From: Luteolibacter yonseiensis
GTDB taxonomy: Bacteria; Verrucomicrobiota; Verrucomicrobiia; Verrucomicrobiales; Akkermansiaceae
DNA: 64,000 nt
Direction: 5' to 3'
Assembly (NCBI RefSeq): GCF_016595465.1
Contig: NZ_JAENIK010000013.1
Coordinates: 372,001-436,000 of the forward strand
In this document: piece after piece, positions 34,767-43,680 of the stretch
How the letters are laid out: each line of letters starts with the position of its first letter
Position numbering within the stretch: the stretch's first letter is position 1
Translations under genes and position numbers: made by a program
The notes under the pieces: generated by a model
Seen by the model: the letters and a program-made list of their open reading frames with translations, nothing else
The model's database searches: none
Told to the model about the DNA's origin: nothing

Positions 34767-36503
34767 TTAGAAAAGCTGGCCTTTGATCATCAGGAAATGT
34801 TCGACGACAGGTCCGAGGGCGAGGGCGGGCAGGAAATTGAGCGCGCCGACGAGGATCACCGTTCCCAGCAGCAGCACGGTGAAGGTGGTGCCGGAGACGG
34901 GGAACGTGCCCGCGCCGGGCGGGGAGATCTTCTTTTTCACCATGGACCCGGCGAGGGCCATGATCGGGATGATCATCAGGAACCGGCCGATCAGCATGGC
35001 GGCGGCGAGGGTGACATTGTAATGCGGATCGCCGTTGGCGGGATTCGCCGTCAGCCCGGCGAAGGCACTGCCGTTGTTGCCCGTGGCGGAGCTGTAGGCG
35101 TAGAGGATCTCGGTGAATCCGTGCGGTCCCGCGTTGTTCAGCCCCGCCTGTCCCCATGCGCTGGCGGCGGCCCAGGCGGTGAATCCGAGGATGCTGGCGG
35201 TGAGGACCAGCAGCGCGAGCATCGCCATCTTCACGTCGAAGGCCTGGATCTTTTTCCCAAGGTATTCCGGCGTGCGGCCCACCATCAGCCCGGCGATGAA
35301 CACGGCGAGCACCACGAAAACCAACATCCCGTAGAGCCCCGCGCCGACCCCGCCGATGACGACCTCCCCCAGTTCGATCATAAAGAGCGGCACCAGCCCG
35401 CCGATGGCGGTGAATGAATCGTGCATCGAGTTCACCGCGCCGCAGGACGCGGCGGTGGTGACGGTGGCGAAGAGCGAGGAGCTGAAAACGCCGAAGCGGA
35501 CTTCCTTACCCTCCATATTGCCGCCGAGAGAGGAAACTCCCAGCGCCTGGTGGATCGGATTGCCGTGTGCCTCCGCCCACCAGCAGGCAAGGACTCCGGT
35601 GGTGAAGAGGATCATCATCGCCGTCCACACCGACCAGCCGTGCGCCTGGTTTTTCACGGACTTTCCCAAATACCAGGTGAGTCCGCTGCCGATGGCGAAG
35701 ATCGAGAGCATCTGGAGGAAATTCGCGAGCGGCGTGGGATTTTCAAACGGCTGGGCGGAGTTGGCGTTGGTATAGCCGCCGCCGTTGGTGCCCAGCATCT
35801 TGATCGCCGACTGCGAAGCCATCGGGCCTTGGGCGATGGTCTGCGTGGTCACCTCGCCCGCCGGCTCCACCAGCGAGGCGGTGTCATAGGCCTTGAAATT
35901 CTGGATCGTGCCCTGCGATACGAGGAACACCGCGAAGACAAGGCAGATGGGAACCAACAAATAATAGGTGGTCCGCGTGACATCCACCCAGAAATTTCCC
36001 AGCGTGGTCACCGAGTGACGCGAAAGTCCGCGCACGAACGCGGCGGCGATGGAGATGCCCACCGCGGCGGAGGTGAAGTTGTGGATCGTCAGTCCGACCA
36101 TCTGTGAGAAATACGACATCGTGCCCTCTCCCCCGTAGCTCTGCCAGTTGGTGTTGGTGGTGAAACTGACGGCGGTGTTGAACGCGAGCGCCGGGCTCAA
36201 GGCGGGCAGTCCCTGGGGATTGAGCGGGAGGAGGTGCTGCAGTCGGAGAATGGCATAGGTGAAAAGGACGCCCACCGCGCTGAAGACGAGCATGGCGAGG
36301 GTATAGCTCCGCCAGCCGTGCTCCTTCGCCACATCCACCCCCATCAGCCGGTAGGTGAGTTTTTCAAACGGACGGACCAGAGGATCTAGCCATGTTTTCC
36401 CATGGGGATCGAGCACCTTCGTCAGGTAGATGCCCATGGGCTTGGTGATCAGCGCGAGGACGCCGATAAAGAGTATGAATTGGAGCCAGTCGTTCGTGTG
36501 CAT
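34767..36503 (-). CDS. kdpA: KdpA, potassium-transporting ATPase potassium-binding subunit
   Basis: KdpA is the channel-like membrane subunit that selects and passes K+. The 578-residue product has about ten membrane helices and the expected signatures: DPLVRPFEKLTYRL, NTAVSFTTNTNWQSYGGE (first selectivity-filter region), KMLGTNGGGYTNANSAQPFENP, SCGAVNSMHDSFTAIGG and SSATGNNGSAFAG. Its length and start are normal. kdpF lies 9 bases upstream. kdpB does not follow; the gene ends 45 bases from the end of a convergent secreted-protein gene. Confidence 0.97.
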   Translation of the reverse strand: MHTNDWLQFILFIGVLALITKPMGIYLTKVLDPHGKTWLDPLVRPFEKLTYRLMGVDVAKEHGWRSYTLAMLVFSAVGVLFTYAILRLQHLLPLNPQGLPALSPALAFNTAVSFTTNTNWQSYGGEGTMSYFSQMVGLTIHNFTSAAVGISIAAAFVRGLSRHSVTTLGNFWVDVTRTTYYLLVPICLVFAVFLVSQGTIQNFKAYDTASLVEPAGEVTTQTIAQGPMASQSAIKMLGTNGGGYTNANSAQPFENPTPLANFLQMLSIFAIGSGLTWYLGKSVKNQAHGWSVWTAMMILFTTGVLACWWAEAHGNPIHQALGVSSLGGNMEGKEVRFGVFSSSLFATVTTAASCGAVNSMHDSFTAIGGLVPLFMIELGEVVIGGVGAGLYGMLVFVVLAVFIAGLMVGRTPEYLGKKIQAFDVKMAMLALLVLTASILGFTAWAAASAWGQAGLNNAGPHGFTEILYAYSSATGNNGSAFAGLTANPANGDPHYNVTLAAAMLIGRFLMIIPIMALAGSMVKKKISPPGAGTFPVSGTTFTVLLLGTVILVGALNFLPALALGPVVEHFLMIKGQLF

Positions 36504-36512
36504 GGGCGTGTG

Positions 36513-36596
36513 TTAGAATTTTTCCGGGTGGATCATCGCCACCACGAGGTAGCCGATGAGAAACAATGCGATGAGGGCGATGATGATGGTTTCCAT
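36513..36596 (-). CDS. kdpF: KdpF, small Kdp stabilising subunit
   Basis: A 27-residue peptide, METIIIALIALFLIGYLVVA then MIHPEKF, is a single membrane helix with the KdpF pattern (LLIGYLVYALxxPExF). KdpF stabilises the KdpABC complex. It ends 9 bases before kdpA and starts 13 bases after another 27-residue membrane peptide. It is short enough to be missed by gene finders. Confidence 0.9.
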   Translation of the reverse strand: METIIIALIALFLIGYLVVAMIHPEKF

Positions 36597-36609
36597 GGAG
36601 GTGTCGGTA

Positions 36610-36693
36610 TCAGAGGGTCTCGCAGAAGCGGGCATACAACGCCCCGAGTGAGAAGAAGCCGAGGGTGGCGGCGAGGTAGATGAGGTCGGTCAT
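36610..36693 (-). CDS. 27-residue membrane peptide upstream of kdpF
   Basis: The peptide is MTDLIYLAATLGFFSLGALY followed by ARFCETL. It forms one membrane helix ending in a charged segment. Similar short peptides with an F-F core and a C-E/D-x-L end precede kdpF in other bacteria, in my recollection, and are usually unannotated. It is the first gene of the kdpF-kdpA unit, about 50 bases after the predicted promoter. Function unknown; the position suggests a Kdp-associated micropeptide. Confidence 0.75.
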   Translation of the reverse strand: MTDLIYLAATLGFFSLGALYARFCETL

Positions 36694-36739
36694 GGTGGTG
36701 GTCGCAGGTTGGAACCATCCTGCCACGATCCGCCCCACG

Positions 36740-36784
36740 GGGTAGTTAAAGGCCCGGGCGTCCGCGTAAAAAAAACGTAAACGC
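36740..36784 (-). promoter_or_regulatory. kdpF-kdpA promoter with KdpE-type T-tract box
   Basis: Read on the minus strand, GTTTACGTTTTTTTTACGC is followed after 11 bases by CCTTTAACTACCC. Both blocks and the spacing match the copy before kdpB. The T-tract block resembles the E. coli KdpE binding site. The first coding sequence (27-residue peptide) starts at 36693. This supports potassium-dependent control by the KdpDE pair encoded in the same locus. Confidence 0.72.
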
Positions 36785-36878
36785 CTGCCGCGTCGCCAAG
36801 GCGTCCGGAGACAGTGCGTCCATCAGGCACGTCCCGGTCGAGGGGCCGACACCAACCACGCCCCCGCGCGTTTTCGCC

Positions 36879-37895
36879 TCACCTCGCTGCGTCCAGCTTC
36901 AGTTTTCCGGCCTTCTGATAAAACAGATCCAGATCCCCATCACACTCCGCCAGCAGTTTTTCAAACTCCGGCATGTGTTCGGCGTAAAGCTTGAGCGAAA
37001 CGATATGGCCGTTGTTGATGTCCTCCTTCAGCCATTCCTCCAGCCCATGACCGCCCCACTTGCGGCGCAGCTCGCGGAAGGAATCGCGGAGTTTTCCCAG
37101 GATGGCCGCTTTTTCCCCGCGCATCACCGCCGCCGGTTTGCCGGAGGAGTAGAGTTTTTCCAATGCTGCCTTCGATCGCTCGATCTCCCTGTAGAACTCC
37201 CGACGGCGGACAAGGCGGCCTTCGTATTTTTTCAGGTCTTCCAGACGGCCTTCATGTCTCAGCCAGCGCCTCACCCCTTCCTCCGCCACGGTGTTCGCCA
37301 GGGACTCGTTGAACACGGTGTCTCCCCAGCGGAATATCCTGCGATGGGTCAGCTCGTGGAAAATCGTTTCCGCGAGATCGATGTCCGGATAGCGGACGAA
37401 GGTGTTCAGCACGGGATCATGAAACCAGCCCAGCGTGGAATACGCGTCCACTCCGCCGATGAAGACATCGTATCCCTCCGCCCGCAGTTCCTTCGCATAC
37501 GCCACGGTGTCCTCCTCACGGAAATAGCCGCGGTAATCCATCTCGCCGACGGCGGGATAGTGCCAGTTCTTCGCCTCCAACGAGAACTCCGGCGCAGCGT
37601 ACAGCACCCACACCACATGCTCCCGCCCGAGGTCTGCGTATTTTCCATAGCTCTCATCACCGGGGAGCGAGAGATGGTCGCTGGCGAATTGCCGGATACG
37701 CTCCACCGCGATGAGCTGCCTCCTGACAACCGGCGAGGTCTCCGGAGAGGCGATCACCCTGCCGTTCGGCTTGCTTTTCCGCAGGATCTCCCACTGCCCG
37801 CCAAGCGCCTGCTGGTAAAAATGGACCGTCTGACAAGAGGTCAGAACAGCAAATGCTCCGCAGAGCGCGAGTGGCAGGGAGATTGATCGGAGCAT
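36879..37895 (-). CDS. Lipoprotein metallopeptidase, putative aminopeptidase family (PF10023-like)
   Basis: The 338-residue product starts with a lipoprotein signal (LCGAFAVLTSC, Cys about residue 21). It contains an FHELTHRRIF zinc-binding motif followed 14 residues later by FNESLANTVAEEG, giving the third ligand expected of HExxH-E metallopeptidases, although the first motif here is HELTH. The C-terminal third is a charged helix bundle. It is probably anchored in the envelope and trims peptides, with substrate unknown. ATG at 37895 was chosen over an upstream TTG because the lipobox is then 21 residues from the start. It is upstream of, and same strand as, the kdp unit. Confidence 0.8.
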   Translation of the reverse strand: MLRSISLPLALCGAFAVLTSCQTVHFYQQALGGQWEILRKSKPNGRVIASPETSPVVRRQLIAVERIRQFASDHLSLPGDESYGKYADLGREHVVWVLYAAPEFSLEAKNWHYPAVGEMDYRGYFREEDTVAYAKELRAEGYDVFIGGVDAYSTLGWFHDPVLNTFVRYPDIDLAETIFHELTHRRIFRWGDTVFNESLANTVAEEGVRRWLRHEGRLEDLKKYEGRLVRRREFYREIERSKAALEKLYSSGKPAAVMRGEKAAILGKLRDSFRELRRKWGGHGLEEWLKEDINNGHIVSLKLYAEHMPEFEKLLAECDGDLDLFYQKAGKLKLDAAR

Positions 37896-37955
37896 GGAAG
37901 TGCCCGAGTGTCGCCCATGCGCCGTGATTCTCAAGTCGCGGCCGCCCCTTAATCA

Positions 37956-39590
37956 TCAGTTCCAGATTTCCGGCAGCAGAAACCGCTTCAACTTGTGGGG
38001 CCGATGAAGGATTCTCACGGGCTCTCCGGCGTCCTGCTTCCATTTGGCAAAGGCGATTTCGTGCTCTTCGTGGCTTCGCTTCACCATGGTCGCCCCATCA
38101 TCGGAACGGACAAGATAGATCCTGTGCTGGTCATGCACACCGACCGACATCTTTTCAACCGAAGTGATCCTCGCCGTGGAAAGCACTCCGAACCGGAGAA
38201 TCTCCAGATCCCTCATCCGGAGGAAAACCAGTCCGAAGAAAAACACTCCCATTCCCAGTGGAAAAATCAAGACGAGTGCCCAAACAGTGGAAGTCTCCCC
38301 CAGCCGTGCACCCTCCGGCACCGCCAGCTCCGGATGCGCGATCAGGTAGCGGACTTGCAGGGGAGTCCCCACCTGCCAATTGCCGCCGGTCGTGTAAGCA
38401 ATCCCTTGCTTTTCGCCTCCGCCCTCCGGTCGATAGGAGAAATGGTGCTCTTTCACTCTCACACTGAGAATCTCCGTCCTGCTGTCCTCTACGGAAAGGA
38501 TCCTCCCGGGTACAACCTTGGATGGGCCCGCATCAAGACGCCATTGTCTGGCCAAGTGGAATGGGAAAAACGCCCATGCGGATGCCAGTGCCACCAAGAG
38601 ACCCATGAATCCGAAAGCAATCGGCATCTGGTAGCTCCGCGTCACCTTCGACCGAATGCCCTTCGGTATCCTCCTCGGCAGAGGCATTTCCAGAAACGAG
38701 CTTGTCTCGTCACCGCCAACCGGCCTGACAGCCGCTGCGGCGGACGACATCGGCTGTTCGGCGGAAAATGGTTCCATCGGTAAAGCGGCTCCGGCATCCG
38801 CCCCCCAGCTTTCCACGATGAGGAAACGCTGCGGCTTGTCCCTGCAATAGAGGAGAGTCAGAGGCTCACCCGATTTCAGTTTGGCAGTGGCGACATGGAT
38901 CTCCGCGTTGGTCCTGATCCGCTTTTGAATCCGGGTGCCATCTTCAACCCGGGTCATCCGAAGAACATACTCGTCCTGCCCTTCCGAATGGAAGCGGGAT
39001 TTCTCCACAGAGTCCACCACGGCCTTTCCAATCAATCCCTCGCTCAACAACCGCTTTTTCCATCTCAGGTCGGACAGTGTATGGACGATACAGTACAAAC
39101 CAAGCAGCGGAAAAACCAAAACGACGACCGTCCATGCCGGCGACTCGTCCAGCCTCGCCCCCACGGGAGCGGCAATTCGTGGATCATCTGGCAAATGGAG
39201 GATTTTCACCACCGATCCAACGGACCAACTCCCGCCTGCGGCGTAGGCTGTTCCCTTTTGCCCGGCATGTCCCGGCGGTTGGTAAATGAACCCGTATTTC
39301 CAAATCGGGATTTCATTCTCCTTCGCCCCGGTCTTTTCGGCGGTAACTATCCTGCCCTCGACAAACTCCACCGGCCCCCTGTCCAACAACCTCTGCTGTG
39401 GCAAATGGCGGGGTATGAACAAAAAGCCCAACAACAGTCCGAAGAGAAGCAACCCGCAGCCCGCCACACACTTCACCAGGATCACCTTCGGAGGGACAAT
39501 CTCCCGCAAAATTTCCTGTGGCACGGTTCGTGGCGTTGACAAGATCAGGAAGGAATCCCGAACAACACTCGGAACAGGCTCAATTGGCAT
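37956..39590 (-). CDS. DUF3592-type membrane protein with internal duplication
   Basis: The 544-residue product consists of two similar halves (about 28-270 and 310-544). Each half has a membrane helix, a beta domain (VEGRIVTAEKT..., GRILSVEDSRT...) with a GTAYAAGGSWSVGS or GIAYTTGGNWQVGT motif, an ARLDES/ARLGET turn, a second membrane helix and a C-terminal cytoplasmic block ending LLYCRDKPQRFLIVESW or ILHRPHKLKRFLLPEIW. This is the DUF3592 layout in duplicate. Function of DUF3592 is not established. It starts about 130 bases from the divergent fabD gene. Confidence 0.75.
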   Translation of the reverse strand: MPIEPVPSVVRDSFLILSTPRTVPQEILREIVPPKVILVKCVAGCGLLLFGLLLGFLFIPRHLPQQRLLDRGPVEFVEGRIVTAEKTGAKENEIPIWKYGFIYQPPGHAGQKGTAYAAGGSWSVGSVVKILHLPDDPRIAAPVGARLDESPAWTVVVLVFPLLGLYCIVHTLSDLRWKKRLLSEGLIGKAVVDSVEKSRFHSEGQDEYVLRMTRVEDGTRIQKRIRTNAEIHVATAKLKSGEPLTLLYCRDKPQRFLIVESWGADAGAALPMEPFSAEQPMSSAAAAVRPVGGDETSSFLEMPLPRRIPKGIRSKVTRSYQMPIAFGFMGLLVALASAWAFFPFHLARQWRLDAGPSKVVPGRILSVEDSRTEILSVRVKEHHFSYRPEGGGEKQGIAYTTGGNWQVGTPLQVRYLIAHPELAVPEGARLGETSTVWALVLIFPLGMGVFFFGLVFLRMRDLEILRFGVLSTARITSVEKMSVGVHDQHRIYLVRSDDGATMVKRSHEEHEIAFAKWKQDAGEPVRILHRPHKLKRFLLPEIWN

Positions 39591-39722
39591 CGCTTGAAAA
39601 GTCTCCTATCCCGCGACGGACGGCCAGTGGAAAAAGCCGCGTCTCTTCCACCCGTTCCCTCTCCGGACCGCTGGGAAATTCCCCTTTCCTTGCCATTCCA
39701 TTTTTCCTAAATCTCTCCGGAC

Positions 39723-40649
39723 ATGAGCAAAATCGTTCTCTTATTCTCCGGACAGGGCGCCCAGAAAGTGGGCATGGGCAAAGACTGGGTGGAATCCTCC
39801 TCCACCGCCCGCAAGCTGGCCGTGCAGGCCGACCAGGCCCTCGGGTTTTCCATCTCGGACGTGATGTTCGACGGTCCCGATGACGAGCTGACGAAAACCT
39901 CGCGCTGCCAGCCTGCGTTATATCTCCATGGCCTCATGGCCCTCGCCCTGATCCGGGAGCGTCTTCCGAACTTCGAACCCGTGGCGGCCGCGGGACTTTC
40001 TCTCGGGGAATTCACCGCGCACGCGGCTGCGGGCAGCTTTTCATTCGAGGATGGCCTGCGGCTGGTCGCACGACGCGGGGAATTCATGGAAGAAGCCTGC
40101 CAGGCCACCGAAGGATCGATGGCCGCGCTCATCGGCGGAGACGAGTCCCAGGTACGCGCGCTGGCCGAGGCCGCCGGAGTGGATGTCGCGAACTTGAACG
40201 CGCCGGGACAGATCGTGCTCTCAGGCACCGTCGCGGGCATTGATGCCGCCATCGCCCAGGCAAAGGACTTCGGCATCCGCCGCGCCATCAAGCTGAACGT
40301 CGCCGGAGCCTACCACTCGCGCCTGATGCAAAGCGCGCAGGACAAGCTCGCCGCCGAACTCGCCGGAGTGTCGATCCAGTCCCCCGCCCTGCCGGTGGTT
40401 TGTAATTTCGGCGCGTCCGTCGTCACCGAGCCGACGGAAATCCGCCGCATGCTGGAGAAACAGGTAACCGGATCGGTCCGCTGGACGGAATCCATCCAGG
40501 CGCTGGTCGCCATGGGGCACAAAACCTTCCTCGAACTGGGTCCCGGCAAGGTCGTCGCCGGGCTTGTTTCGAAAATCGACAAGGAGGCTGTGGTCCATTC
40601 CGTCGAGGATCTCGCGTCACTGGAAGCTGCGGTTGAAGCACTTTCGTGA
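39723..40649 (+). CDS. fabD: Malonyl-CoA:ACP transacylase
   Basis: FabD loads malonyl groups onto acyl carrier protein for fatty-acid synthesis. The 308-residue product has FSGQGAQKVGMGKDW at the start, the nucleophile Ser93 in AAGLSLGEFTAHAAAG, LIARRG-like Arg region (LVARRGEFMEEA), and the catalytic His in VAGAYHSRLMQSA. The usual GHSLGE is GLSLGE here, so the His before the nucleophile is Leu. FEFLELGPGKV-type end is present as FLELGPGKVVAGL. It stands alone, with no other fab genes in the window, and is followed by tRNA-Asp. Confidence 0.95.
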   Translation: MSKIVLLFSGQGAQKVGMGKDWVESSSTARKLAVQADQALGFSISDVMFDGPDDELTKTSRCQPALYLHGLMALALIRERLPNFEPVAAAGLSLGEFTAHAAAGSFSFEDGLRLVARRGEFMEEACQATEGSMAALIGGDESQVRALAEAAGVDVANLNAPGQIVLSGTVAGIDAAIAQAKDFGIRRAIKLNVAGAYHSRLMQSAQDKLAAELAGVSIQSPALPVVCNFGASVVTEPTEIRRMLEKQVTGSVRWTESIQALVAMGHKTFLELGPGKVVAGLVSKIDKEAVVHSVEDLASLEAAVEALS

Positions 40650-40748
40650 GGTTCGAAACCGGCTCCGGAAAAAAACTTCGAAAACATTAAAAAAGAGATT
40701 GCGAAGTCCTGAGTCGGCCAATAGCTTCCGCGCACCCGAGCGGGACAT

Positions 40749-40825
40749 GGAGCGGTAGCTCAGTTGGTTAGAGCGCCAGCCTGTCACGTTGGAGGTCGCG
40801 GGTTCGAGCCCCGTCCGCTCCGCCA
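40749..40825 (+). tRNA. tRNA-Asp (GTC)
   Basis: The 77-nt cloverleaf folds cleanly: acceptor GGAGCGG/CCGCTCC, D arm GCTC/GAGC, anticodon stem CCAGC/GTTGG with loop CTGTCAC (anticodon GTC), T arm GCGGG/CCCGT. Discriminator G73 is the expected Asp identity base. The 3' CCA is encoded in the DNA. Confidence 0.97.
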
Positions 40826-40845
40826 TCCCCGTTCGGTAAAATCAG

Positions 40846-40873
40846 CCCCGCCTGCAAAGGCGGGGTTTTTTTT
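40846..40873 (+). terminator. Intrinsic terminator after tRNA-Asp
   Basis: A 7-bp GC stem (CCCCGCC / GGCGGGG) with a 6-base loop is followed by eight T. It begins about 20 bases past the tRNA CCA end. Confidence 0.92.
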
Positions 40874-41097
40874 GTGCCTGCGGGGCACATGTGAGCCAGA
40901 TGAAAAGACGTGCTCATAGTACCATCCGGCAGGCGGAATACGATCGGAGGAGGGCGTGTTCGGGGAAACGACCGGACATCTCCGCGTCTCCTGCTCCGCT
41001 CCCTCTTCGCCGGAACCGTCTGCCGGCAAACTCGCTTACCCTCCTGCCCCGTGTTGCTTTTCGAAATGGGGCGTCTTAATCTCGCCGGAGCTTTTCC

Positions 41098-43578
41098 ATG
41101 TATCACCTGCATCTCGCCCGAAACCTGCGCACGCTCGCGTTTTTGCTGATCGTGGCGATGGTATTGGGTGGAGTCGGCGTCGTCTGGTGGGCGAACCACA
41201 CGGGACTTCCCGCGGCCTGGCGGATGGCGATCGAACAACAGGTTTCGAAACAAGGCGCCTTCATCAAGATCGGCAGCCTGCGCTATTCATTGTTGCAGGG
41301 CATTGTCGCGACGGAGGTCCGTGTCTATTCGGAACCCGAACACCTGCGGGAAATATCGCGGCTGGAGCGGATCATTCTCGATTTCGACAAGACGAAGCTC
41401 GCACGCGGCATCCTCCAGTTGAACAAGATCCAGCTCGATGATGCGGACATGGTGCTGCCGATGGATCCGCAGAACCCGGACACCGAAACACTCAACATCA
41501 CGGATGCGAATGGCACCGTCTTCATGCCCGGTGACCGGCGGTTGGAGATCCGCGACGCACACGGGAAAATCGCGGGAATCGACGTGGCGCTGAACGCCCG
41601 CATCATCTGGTACCAGCAGGACGGATCGAAAAAACAGGACGACACCAACCTGGGCGAACGCCGGAAGCTGCTGGCGAAGATCCTTGAAGAGCTGGAGAAA
41701 TGGAAGTTCGATGAAAACCAGCCACCGTCGATCGACATCACGGTGGAAGGTGACGTGAATGACTTCTCCACCATCAACGCCAAGCTCGCACTGGAGGTTC
41801 ACGACATGGAGAAAAACGGTCATGTCCTGCATCACATCGCGGTGCGGGCGGACATGGCGGGCGATCTGCTCACGATCAACGAACTGGTCGCGACAGACGA
41901 AACAGGAGTTTTCGACGGCCACATCGACTATAACATCCGCAGCCGCGAGGGGCGGTTCGACGTGTCTTCATCCCTGGAGGTTCCCGAACTTCTGAGCGCC
42001 TGGCTGGCATTGCCGATGCCGAAGGACATCCGGTTGTCCGGAAAACAGAAACTGGAGGCAGAAGGGACCTTCTTGCTGGACGAGCGCAATACTCCCCAGA
42101 TCCGGATGATCGGCCATGCGAGGTGTGAGGAGATCACCTTCCGTGGTGCGAAGTTCGACGTCGTGGAAGGATCGTTTTCCTGGCGTGATGGGAATGTGTT
42201 CCTCCGCGATGTCCTGCTTGCCCGTCCCGACGGGCGGGCGGAGGGCAAGGTCATCATCGAGCCTCCTCTTGTCAGGCTGCAGGCGCACAGCACGCTGCCA
42301 CTCGGGATCTACCAACAGCTCACCCATGGAATCAAACAACCCATCGAAAACATCCTCAAGGATTTCAGCGCCACTCCGGACACCACCCTTGATATCACGC
42401 TGGATGGCAGCTTCGATCTGAAAAACCGGTTCGCATGGGCGTACACAGGTTCGGGAAATACGAAAAACCTGAGCTATCGCGGAGTGCCGACGAACAGCGC
42501 GCGGTGCAAATTCTCCATGAACCACCACGAACTGGATTTCTACGAAGGCACGGCTGATTTCGACTATACGAAATACCCGCTCCGGAAGGCGTTCGGCGGG
42601 ACGGACCACGGCACGGCGAAGGTCGGACGCATCCGCTACGATGCCGAAGCGAAATGGGTCGAGGTGGAGGACGTGCGCGGCGCGATCTGGGCGGCCCCCG
42701 TGGTCCGGCTTTTTGCCGCGAAGGTGGCGGATTCCCTCGAACAATACCGGTTCCACCAGCCTCCCGACATGAAGGCCTCCGGAGTGGTGGATGTGACGCC
42801 GCAGGGGCGCACCGCGCTGGACATCACCTTCGCCTCGGAACATCCGGCGGATTACGTCTTCCTGGGAGAAAACCTCACGCTCGGCAGTCCGAGCGGAGGC
42901 GTGAACCTGCGCGGGGAAAAGGTGGAGATCGCGAATCTCAAGCTCACGGCCTTCGGCGGACCGGTCAACGGCGAGATCAACTACCTCGGCGGAGGCAGGC
43001 TCGCGGGGGAGCTGAGCTGGACGAAGGCCTCCATCTCGGAAATCGCGTCCGCCTATGATTTTGAAATGAAAGGCGGCGGAGACGCCACCGGACGCATCGA
43101 GTTCTCCCTGTCGGGCGGCAAGGTGGAGACGATGGATGGCCAGGGCCTGCTCGCGCTGGAAAACACCGAGCTCTTCTCCGTCCCCATGTTCGGCCCGCTG
43201 ACTCCTCTCGTGGGGAGCGTGCTGAACCATGAGGGTGCCGGGGTCCAAAAAGCGAAAAACGCGTTCTGCACCTATATCATCAGGAACGGCGTCATCAGCA
43301 CGAATGATTTCCAGACCTCCACCAACTCACTCAACTTCGCCGGTGACGGATCCGTGAACATGGTGGACCGCACCGTGGACATGATTGTCAGGATGAACGC
43401 GCGGGGTGTCCTGCTGGGACTCATCACCATGCCGCTTCGCCCCTTTTCAGGCCTTTTCCAATTCCACGGCACAGGCCCGTTGAAGGAGACGAAGTGGGAA
43501 AGCATGAAGTTCACCGAGCCGCCCGAAGGCCAGCGGGAACTCCTTCTGGAGGCCCCGAAGGCCAGGGCGATCGAATGA
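41098..43578 (+). CDS. AsmA-like envelope protein
   Basis: The 826-residue product has an N-terminal membrane anchor (LAFLLIVAMVLGGVGVVWW) and a long extracytoplasmic part made of repeating beta segments. It ends with an AsmA-type C-terminal block (GVISTNDFQTSTNSLNFAG, GSVNMVDRTVDMIVRMNAR and FQFHGTGPLKETKW). AsmA/TamB-family proteins form beta-groove bridges linked to lipid movement between membranes or outer-membrane assembly. ATG at 41098 places the anchor at residues 13-31. It is followed by a yqjD-like cluster of envelope proteins. Confidence 0.82.
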   Translation: MYHLHLARNLRTLAFLLIVAMVLGGVGVVWWANHTGLPAAWRMAIEQQVSKQGAFIKIGSLRYSLLQGIVATEVRVYSEPEHLREISRLERIILDFDKTKLARGILQLNKIQLDDADMVLPMDPQNPDTETLNITDANGTVFMPGDRRLEIRDAHGKIAGIDVALNARIIWYQQDGSKKQDDTNLGERRKLLAKILEELEKWKFDENQPPSIDITVEGDVNDFSTINAKLALEVHDMEKNGHVLHHIAVRADMAGDLLTINELVATDETGVFDGHIDYNIRSREGRFDVSSSLEVPELLSAWLALPMPKDIRLSGKQKLEAEGTFLLDERNTPQIRMIGHARCEEITFRGAKFDVVEGSFSWRDGNVFLRDVLLARPDGRAEGKVIIEPPLVRLQAHSTLPLGIYQQLTHGIKQPIENILKDFSATPDTTLDITLDGSFDLKNRFAWAYTGSGNTKNLSYRGVPTNSARCKFSMNHHELDFYEGTADFDYTKYPLRKAFGGTDHGTAKVGRIRYDAEAKWVEVEDVRGAIWAAPVVRLFAAKVADSLEQYRFHQPPDMKASGVVDVTPQGRTALDITFASEHPADYVFLGENLTLGSPSGGVNLRGEKVEIANLKLTAFGGPVNGEINYLGGGRLAGELSWTKASISEIASAYDFEMKGGGDATGRIEFSLSGGKVETMDGQGLLALENTELFSVPMFGPLTPLVGSVLNHEGAGVQKAKNAFCTYIIRNGVISTNDFQTSTNSLNFAGDGSVNMVDRTVDMIVRMNARGVLLGLITMPLRPFSGLFQFHGTGPLKETKWESMKFTEPPEGQRELLLEAPKARAIE

Positions 43579-43680
43579 GTTTTCTGAAAGTCACTCCTTG
43601 CGCCCACCTGCGGGAAGTGCCACTACTCTTTCCAACGCGACGGATCGTCCGGATCCGTCCAGACAAGAAAGCCAAACGCC

